The position numbers were made by a program, and so were the translations under genes. Shown here piece by piece: positions 58,250 to 64,000 of a DNA stretch of 64,000 bases. Under the pieces are notes generated by a model that saw nothing but the letters and a program-made list of their open reading frames with translations, searched no databases and was not told where the DNA came from. Source of the DNA: Mesocentrotus franciscanus (taxonomy: Eukaryota > Echinodermata > Echinoidea > Camarodonta > Strongylocentrotidae); the NCBI GenBank assembly GCA_037976565.1, contig CP137675.1, forward strand, positions 25,746,831 to 25,810,830, in the 5' to 3' direction. The stretch's first letter is position 1, and each line of letters starts with the position of its first letter.

Positions 58250-59170
58250 AAAGAAAAACAAAACAAAACAAACAAAAATAGCATTCATTTATTTATTTAT
58301 GGAAACATACATCTACCGTGTGAGTTGAAAAAAAGTTTACACTCAGAAAATTGTCATTTATTTTTAAAGTCAGCTATGAACAAAAAGTTATCATACATGT
58401 TTTGAAAGAGTGTTATGTCCCAAATCGTTTGGTATAATTTTTGTGTGGTATGTGTTCATGCTTGGATAAAAGAGGAGGCATTGTTTGCAAGAGTGCAAAA
58501 AATCGACTTGCGCAAAAGTATTAAAGTGAGAAAATGAATTGGATGTATCAAATGAGATGCATTGCATGTGCTTTTTTCAGAAGCAAAGTCACATACACAT
58601 ACACACACACACACTCATATAGCACATTTAGATGCAGACCGACCGAGTCCTTTGGGAGAAACAATTCATTGTGATGTTAATGCACCAAACTTTCATTATG
58701 GCATTATGATTGAATTTAAATTCCATTTTGATATTAAATTGGAAATTTGCAATTTTACAGAAATGTTCATTACCCCGGTACGTAATGATGGTTTCAAATA
58801 GGTAACCACAAAAATCATGTAGTCATACACCGTCTAAATACACGACAGTGAGAGAGAATAATGAATGGTTGCCTCTTTTATTCCCAAAGAATGGCAGCTT
58901 TCAACAGGCTTTTGTCCTTTTGTGTGAGCTTGAGCTCTAAAGGCTTGCCTGACTTGGCAGGCATCACATAAGCACTGGATATGGCAAACTTGGTGCGTCT
59001 TCAGTTTACTTTCTTGGTGACAGAAAATGCACGGTGTCAAGGCAATGTGGCAGAGGTCTTGAGACCCTCTGACGACGTTTCCCAAACGTCAGGTATCCTT
59101 GTAGGCAAACTGTTTATAAGAACTTTAATAAGTACCGCAGAACGGGAACGAGCCACAACCTCAACAAAGG
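58250..59170. other. Intron sequence with (CA)n
   Basis: (CA)n microsatellite at 58591-58615. No coding feature supported. Confidence 0.55.
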
Positions 59171-59179
59171 ACATTCAGG

Positions 59180-59770
59180 CCGTCTAAGATCAGCTAGGAC
59201 ACCACAAAACATTGAGGCAGTTCGAGATTCTTTACAGCAGGCACAAGGCGGTCAGAGGATATCATCCCATCAACATGGACTCATGTTAACCCAGAGCTCA
59301 TTCAACAGAATCACCAGACTCGAGCCTAGACTCTACCCATTTCAGATGTTCAGGAGACACAAGCTCTTCCCTCGAGACCACGCGCACCGCAGAGCCTTCT
59401 GCGAATGGCTGATAGGTAAACACCCGCGCTTCCTTGAGGATGTCGTAATTGGAGACGAAGCATGCTTCTGAATGAAAAGTTCACTTAACACACATAACGC
59501 TTGGCAGTATGAACCTCGAGGGCACAAGCCCCTCAACTTTACCTATGAGAAGAGGGACTCGCGACAGAGAGTGACAGTTTGGATCAGCAACATTGGAAAT
59601 GGAAGTCTGCTTGGACCCTTCTTCTTTGAACAGACAGTGAATGAGGAGCGTTATCTACAAATGATAGATGATCAGGTTGTCCCGGCTCTGGCTTAGATGG
59701 CACGATTTAGGCACCTTTGGTGGGCACAAGATGGTGCCCCTGCTCACAGGACAGGGACTGTTTGAAAATC
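59180..59770 (+). pseudogene. Tc1/mariner-type transposase fragment
   Basis: Reads RRHKLFPRDHAHRRAFCEWL, FLEDVVIGDEACF, then after a stop HNAWQYEPRGHKPLNF, RVTVWISNIGNGSLLGPFFF, VNEERYLQMIDDQVVPALA and WWAQDGAPAHRT. VIGDEA.F holds the first catalytic Asp and QDGAPAHR the second, as in mariner/IS630 transposases that cut and paste DNA at TA sites. The third catalytic residue and the C-terminus are missing, stops occur at 59471 and 59696, and no terminal repeats were found. It sits antisense in a sema intron. Confidence 0.85.
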
Positions 59771-59994
59771 GTATTTTATTTAGGAAATTGTACGAAATAC
59801 AATTAAATCGTACTGGTTGGCAGGCCTGCTGCGGATGAAAACCCTAGACTTCTTCATTGATGGAAGAACGTGTACATGTATATGTTTATGTTACTTACAG
59901 GTTATACGTTGGAGAAAAGTCAACTGCGTCATCCCACTCTTTATTACATTAGTCATCGCAAGTGGGCAAGATAAATAGGGAGGAATATACTTAC

Positions 59995-60105
59995 GGATTT
60001 CATTGAAGATGAAGGGAAATTGGTACCAACAGAACACATCAAGCGTGTTTTAAGAAATGTAGTGAATTCATCATTTAAGGGATTTGTTACTCCTCCAGCA
60101 TCATT
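59995..60105 (-). CDS. Sema-protein gene, first visible exon, frameshifted
   Basis: A 111-nt exon, acceptor TTTTTCTCTCCATAG, donor ATCC|GTAAGT (minus strand). The first frame reads NDAGGVTNPLNDEFTTFLKT and RLMCSVGTN, matching the sema stretch ND.GG....W.SFLKARL.CSV. The 3' end matches sema only in another frame, FPFIFNEIQ across the splice (usual FYFNEIQD). The downstream exon needs that second frame. The second frame is closed by stops near the acceptor, so a single base is lost within the exon, most simply one T in the TTT run at about 60018. Sequencing error or real mutation cannot be told apart. Upstream exons were not found. Confidence 0.8.
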
Positions 60106-60124
60106 CTATGGAGAGAAAAAGAAG

Positions 60125-61880
60125 AGAGCATTAATATCATAGCTGCCAACATTTGAAATTTTCAATTTGTAATGAGAGTAACATGGCAATTACTCGCACG
60201 CCACGCAAAGTGCCAAGCCCTTGCGGCAAGGATCCAGGACCTGCCCACTCTCAAACATACCCAGTAAGTGCAAAATAAATCTGAGAAAAAAATTATGCCA
60301 TGGGACATGAAGTTTTTGAAGTTCTGTCATGAGCAGTTGGAAAATTTTATCACCAGTTCCCTCCATTTCTCATGATTCTAAAACAGCAAGGGAGAAAAGA
60401 GAGAAAGAAATTTGCTATTATTAAACCATCATGTCAAAGCAGATCTTAGCCTCACCTGGAATGAAAACTCAATCTTAAAAAAATATGAAATCAACAGCAA
60501 TATGATATTTAATTTCTCAAAATGTGTGTAGTAGAGGAGACAGCAAGTTTAACAATCACAGCAGGCATAAACATGTGCTGCTACACACAGCCTGCTTCAT
60601 CCCAAAACCAAAGACATGATGATATCTCAGTCACCTTAAATTTAAGACCCATCATAAAACAAATACCTGTCTAAGTCAAGTGATTCCTTGCTTGAAAGAA
60701 AAATGAAAAATATACCTATATATTCCACAGAAGTTAAAGAAGACGAAGAAGAATTCTGCCAAACTTTTATAACACAACGGCCCCTCAATAAATTATAATT
60801 TCCCGCAACTCATACTCATACGTAGGTACCTTCAAATGCCTGCTCCAGCAGCTTTGCAATCTGCAGGTTCTGGTGAAAATGAGGAGAGATCTTTGCACAT
60901 GTAGTTCAACCCTTCTCATTACTTCTTGTTGTAAAACTGTCCTTTAAAAAAATGTTTTTCCAATCCCATTTTCCACTCCAGAAGTGACACAACGCTACTC
61001 CAAGAGAGACATCAACACGTAATAAACTTGATGCCGTCCTACTCACTGCACTCAAACACTATGTAGTGTTAGGTTGCAGTGGTTCTCCTGCACGAGGTAC
61101 GACTCTCATTCATATATATGGCTGCGTCTACATACCGACATGCAAATGCGCGTTGTAAGAATATCCAACTGCTACCAAGAAAGTGCGCGATTGTGCAACA
61201 TATTTCTTGAACATTATTCAATGCGCTTGGTTTGTACCACTCTGGATAGCCAGCACACGAGGCAATCTTCGCATGCAAGACTGTCTGTACATACCGACGT
61301 GCATGTTCATGCAGTGCGAATGGCCATCCGCCTTTGTATGAATTTATCTTTTAGTCATGTATTATGTGTGTGATATTTGTGATTCTTGAGAGTACATTCC
61401 TAATTCCGTACAGAGGGTCTGAAATTCATAATAATTCATAACAACTTAAGATTTCCCTTTCCTGCAGGTGAATCCTATAAATTTCAGTTTAGAATCCAGC
61501 TACTGTATGGGTTTTCAAAATGAAGAAAATGTCCAATTACTGCCACTGAGGAACTTGGGGGGGGGGCTGCCCCCAGGCCCTCCTAGGGGGTACGTACCCC
61601 ATTTGAAGAATTTAGATCTCCCTTACCTAAGGATGATTCCTCCAAAGTTTGTTTAAATCTGACCGTGAATATTTGTAGAAGAAGTTGAAAATGTAAGCCA
61701 GAGGGCATTTTTTTTTGGGGGGGGGGCAGGGGCAGGGGGTGGAAGATGCTACTCCCAAGCCGCCTCCCCCTGGAGGAGTTAGTAGCCCGTAAGAATAATT
61801 TCATATCGCCCTGCCTGAGGAATGCTTCCTATCAAGTTAATTAAAAGTCTATTTTACAAGAATTTTAAAGAAAAAGTAAA
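60125..61880. other. No gene confirmed; possible small exon and G-rich relic
   Basis: A 48-nt minus-strand stretch at about 60825-60872 has a good acceptor (CTCATTTTCACCAG) and reads NLQIAKLLEQAFEGTY before GTATGA, but it does not match sema sequence. 61550-61770 is G/C-run rich (GGGGGGGGGCTGCCCCC) and resembles TIR-element filler. The rest shows nothing. Confidence 0.45.
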
Positions 61881-61881
61881 A

Positions 61882-61915
61882 CTAGATGGATCTTCGACTG
61901 CGCGCAGTCAAAAAT
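61882..61915 (-). repeat. Pearl/HINE-type 3' end fused to a LINE
   Basis: On the minus strand CATTTTTGACTGCGCGCAGT, then CGAAGATCCATCTAG ends the LINE at 61916-63997. This is the same hairpin plus CTAG terminus as at 45757 and 50950. Confidence 0.8.
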
Positions 61916-63997
61916 GTTGGCGACCATGGAATGCCACAATTCTCTGTCCCATATTCTATGAAGTAATTCATTCTCCCCGAGATCAATTCCACTTTCAGAA
62001 ATCCCACTCCTTAAGCTACTCATCCACAGAATCCTCCTTCTACCCCTACTCCTCCTCCCCTCGATTCTTCCAGTCAGTGCAAGATTTTCCAAACCATTCT
62101 TCCGTATAACATGACCCAAGAAGCTCAGCTGTCGACCTCTTATGTTATTCAGAAGCTTTCGTCTTGTTCCTGCCATGACAAATACCTCATTATTAGAAAC
62201 TCTTTCTGTCCATGAAATTCTTAGCATCCTTCTCAGGAACCAAACTTCACAACTTTCCAGTCGCTTTCTTAGGTCTGATGTCAGGGTCCAAGCTTCACAT
62301 CCATACATCAGAACTGGATACACATAGCAATTGAGTATGCGGAGTCTCGTTTTCATCTTCAGCTTCTTATTCTTTATTTTTTAACCTGGAGAAAGTTGCA
62401 AGTGCAATCCTTCTCTTGATTTCTTGCTTGCCTCTTGCGTCATCTTTAATTGTAGTCCCGAGGTAATTAACAGAGGTGGCTTGCTTTATTTGATTGTTGT
62501 TGATCTTAAGAGAGCATGGTATTCCTCCCTTCTTTGAAATTACCATGCATTGCGTTTTCTTGTAAATTAATGATAATCCTCTCTTGTCACTTTCTCTGAC
62601 GACAACATCCAAAAGTCGCTGCAGGTCCTTATCTGATTCTGCGATTAATATAGTATCATCTGCATACCATATGTTTGTGATATTATGTCCTCCTACCTTC
62701 AATCCTCTTTCCTGTTCTAGGTTTCTAAGTATCAACTCACTGTAATAATTGAAGAGATCTGGAGACATGACACATCCTTGCCAAACCCCCCTCTTAATGT
62801 TGATGTAGTCACTTAATTCTGTTTCCACTCTAACACATGCTGTTTGCTCCCAATATAGATTTTGCAATAACTTTACATCCTTTGTGTCTAATCCAATCTT
62901 GGGTAAGTCTTCAAATAACTGATCATGTCTTACTTTATCGAAGGCTTTTGTATAATCAATGAAACACAGAAAGACGTCTTTCTGCATTTCTACGGCCCTT
63001 TCTGCTATAGACCGCAGAACAAAAACAGCATTTCTAGTTCTGGCATCCTTGACAAAACCAAACTGCACATTACTGATTTCTGGAGTTAGGTGATTCCTTG
63101 CTCTTTGAAGTAGAACTCGCAAGATGATCTTTGTGATACATGGCTCATGAGGCTGATCATGCTCATGCTCAAGGTTTCTTGAGAAGTGTAATAAATATTG
63201 ATTTGCACAGGTCCATCTGGAAACTTTCCATCATCATAGATCTTATTGATGACTTCAGTTAGTTTCATGACACCATAGTTCTCCAATGCTTCGACCATCT
63301 CCATTACTACTCCATCAGGACCAGCAGCTTTGTTCCTCTTCATCATACTGATCATTGACCTCACTTCTGAGAACAGAATCCTTGATCCTTCAATAGATCC
63401 TACACAGTGTGGAGGTTCTTTTCTTACATCTTCAAAAAGCTCGCCAATGTACTCAGTCCATCTGTTCAGTATCTCTTCCTTTTCAACCAGTAATGATCCA
63501 TCCTTTGCCTTGATGCATCCCAACTTGGAGCTCCGAAGTTTCTTGCCAGAAAGGTCATTTACCTTCTTAAACACCCTGGGATCGTTTGCATTAAAACTTC
63601 TCTCTATCTCGGCGCACTGCTTGTTCAGCCATTCCTCTTTAGCTTTTGTGCAGTGGTCGTGGATTTCTCTATCCAACTCTCTGTACCGGTATTCAATTCC
63701 ATCTCTGTCCTTGATCTTCTGCCTTTTACTCATCTTTGATAGAATCTCCTCCGTCATCCATCTCTGTTTACTTTTCTTTTCCTTTTTAGGTAATGTCTCT
63801 TCAGCTGTCTCTACAAGAATGTCCCTCATTGATTCCCAAGTGACCTCCTCTCCCTGGTCGGTGAGACTATCAAATCTGTTTTGTACTTTGACAGCATATC
63901 GGAGGCGAACATAACGATTCTGTAGCTGTTCGAAATCTACCTTCTGGATTGACTTGGCTTTTGTCATCTCCTTTAGCTTACATTGCAGAGTTGCCAC
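61916..63997 (-). pseudogene. RTE-type LINE ORF2, 5' end outside window
   Basis: Two large frames. The first (63997-63086) is the linker after the endonuclease, with KQRWMTEEILSKMSKRQKIK, RWTEYIGELFEDV and the first RT box MMKRNKAAGPDGVVMEM. After a deletion near 63215 and a frameshift near 63125 the RT continues: QFGFVKDARTRNAVFVL, FLCFIDYTKAFDKVRHDQL, GVWQGCVMSPDLFNYYSELI and IWYADDTILIAES, the catalytic YADD. A further frame from 62356 reads YPVLMYGCEAWTL, FLRRMLRISWTERVSN and QLSFLGHVIRKNGLE, the typical C-terminus. It is less decayed than the other LINEs here but has at least two breaks. Confidence 0.88.
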
Positions 63998-64000
63998 AAC

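Noticed and set aside
60825..60872. Small minus-strand exon upstream of the first sema exon
   Set aside because: Splice sites are fair and the phase would fit, but the peptide does not resemble the sema sequence expected there (R.C before NDxGG).

Overview
This window is eukaryotic nuclear DNA. It has no operons and few long reading frames. Weathered retrotransposons and DNA transposons cover a large part of it, and one spliced gene lies on the minus strand. Pearl/HINE-like tandem-repeat elements, many TTAA-flanked MITEs, gypsy elements with a TGGTGTCAGAA primer site, RTE- and CR1-type LINEs and a tRNA-derived SINE suggest a marine invertebrate. An echinoderm is my first guess and a mollusc or other invertebrate is possible; this rests on repeat style, not on a database hit.

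Layout. 1-10.7 kb is a nest of elements: an old Ty3/gypsy copy (A; pieces at 1-1338, 7835-8043 and about 10190-10660) is split by a second gypsy LTR element (B, 1344-7829, 5-bp target duplication CTCAC). B holds a hAT-like TIR element (5425-7479), which holds a PIF/Harbinger-like element (6071-7210, TTA duplication). 10.7-14.6 kb carries two inverted arrays of one 15-bp repeat, a hAT element with a perfect 8-bp duplication (11646-13282) and a 253-bp hairpin. 15.5-19.6 kb is an RTE LINE whose endonuclease is split by a TTAA-flanked MITE. 19.6-36 kb is AT-rich and repeat-rich: a 0.97-kb tandem unit with a tRNA-Gly-like relic, two copies of a 525-bp MITE, a 60-nt-arm palindrome, a hAT element and other MITEs.

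36.7-60.1 kb holds the only convincing host gene. Eight exons on the minus strand (60105 down to 36674) have consensus splice sites and matching phases at every junction. They encode part of a sema-domain protein (plexin/semaphorin/MET superfamily). Its 5' exons, and any transmembrane and cytoplasmic exons, are not visible. One sema exon carries a single-base frameshift. The introns contain CR1 and RTE fossils, two pearl/HINE-like elements built on about 151-bp units, a second 170-190-bp tandem family, a SINE, TTAA and GGGGGGTGTTTCAC MITEs, a hAT-like element and a broken mariner-type transposase. 61.9-64 kb is a minus-strand RTE-type LINE that runs off the window.

The most unusual signals are the pearl/HINE-like arrays, in which nearly every unit carries a perfect DR1 nuclear-receptor motif; the terminal hairpin that these arrays share with the LINE at 61.9 kb; the four-level nest at the left edge; and the frameshift in the sema exon.
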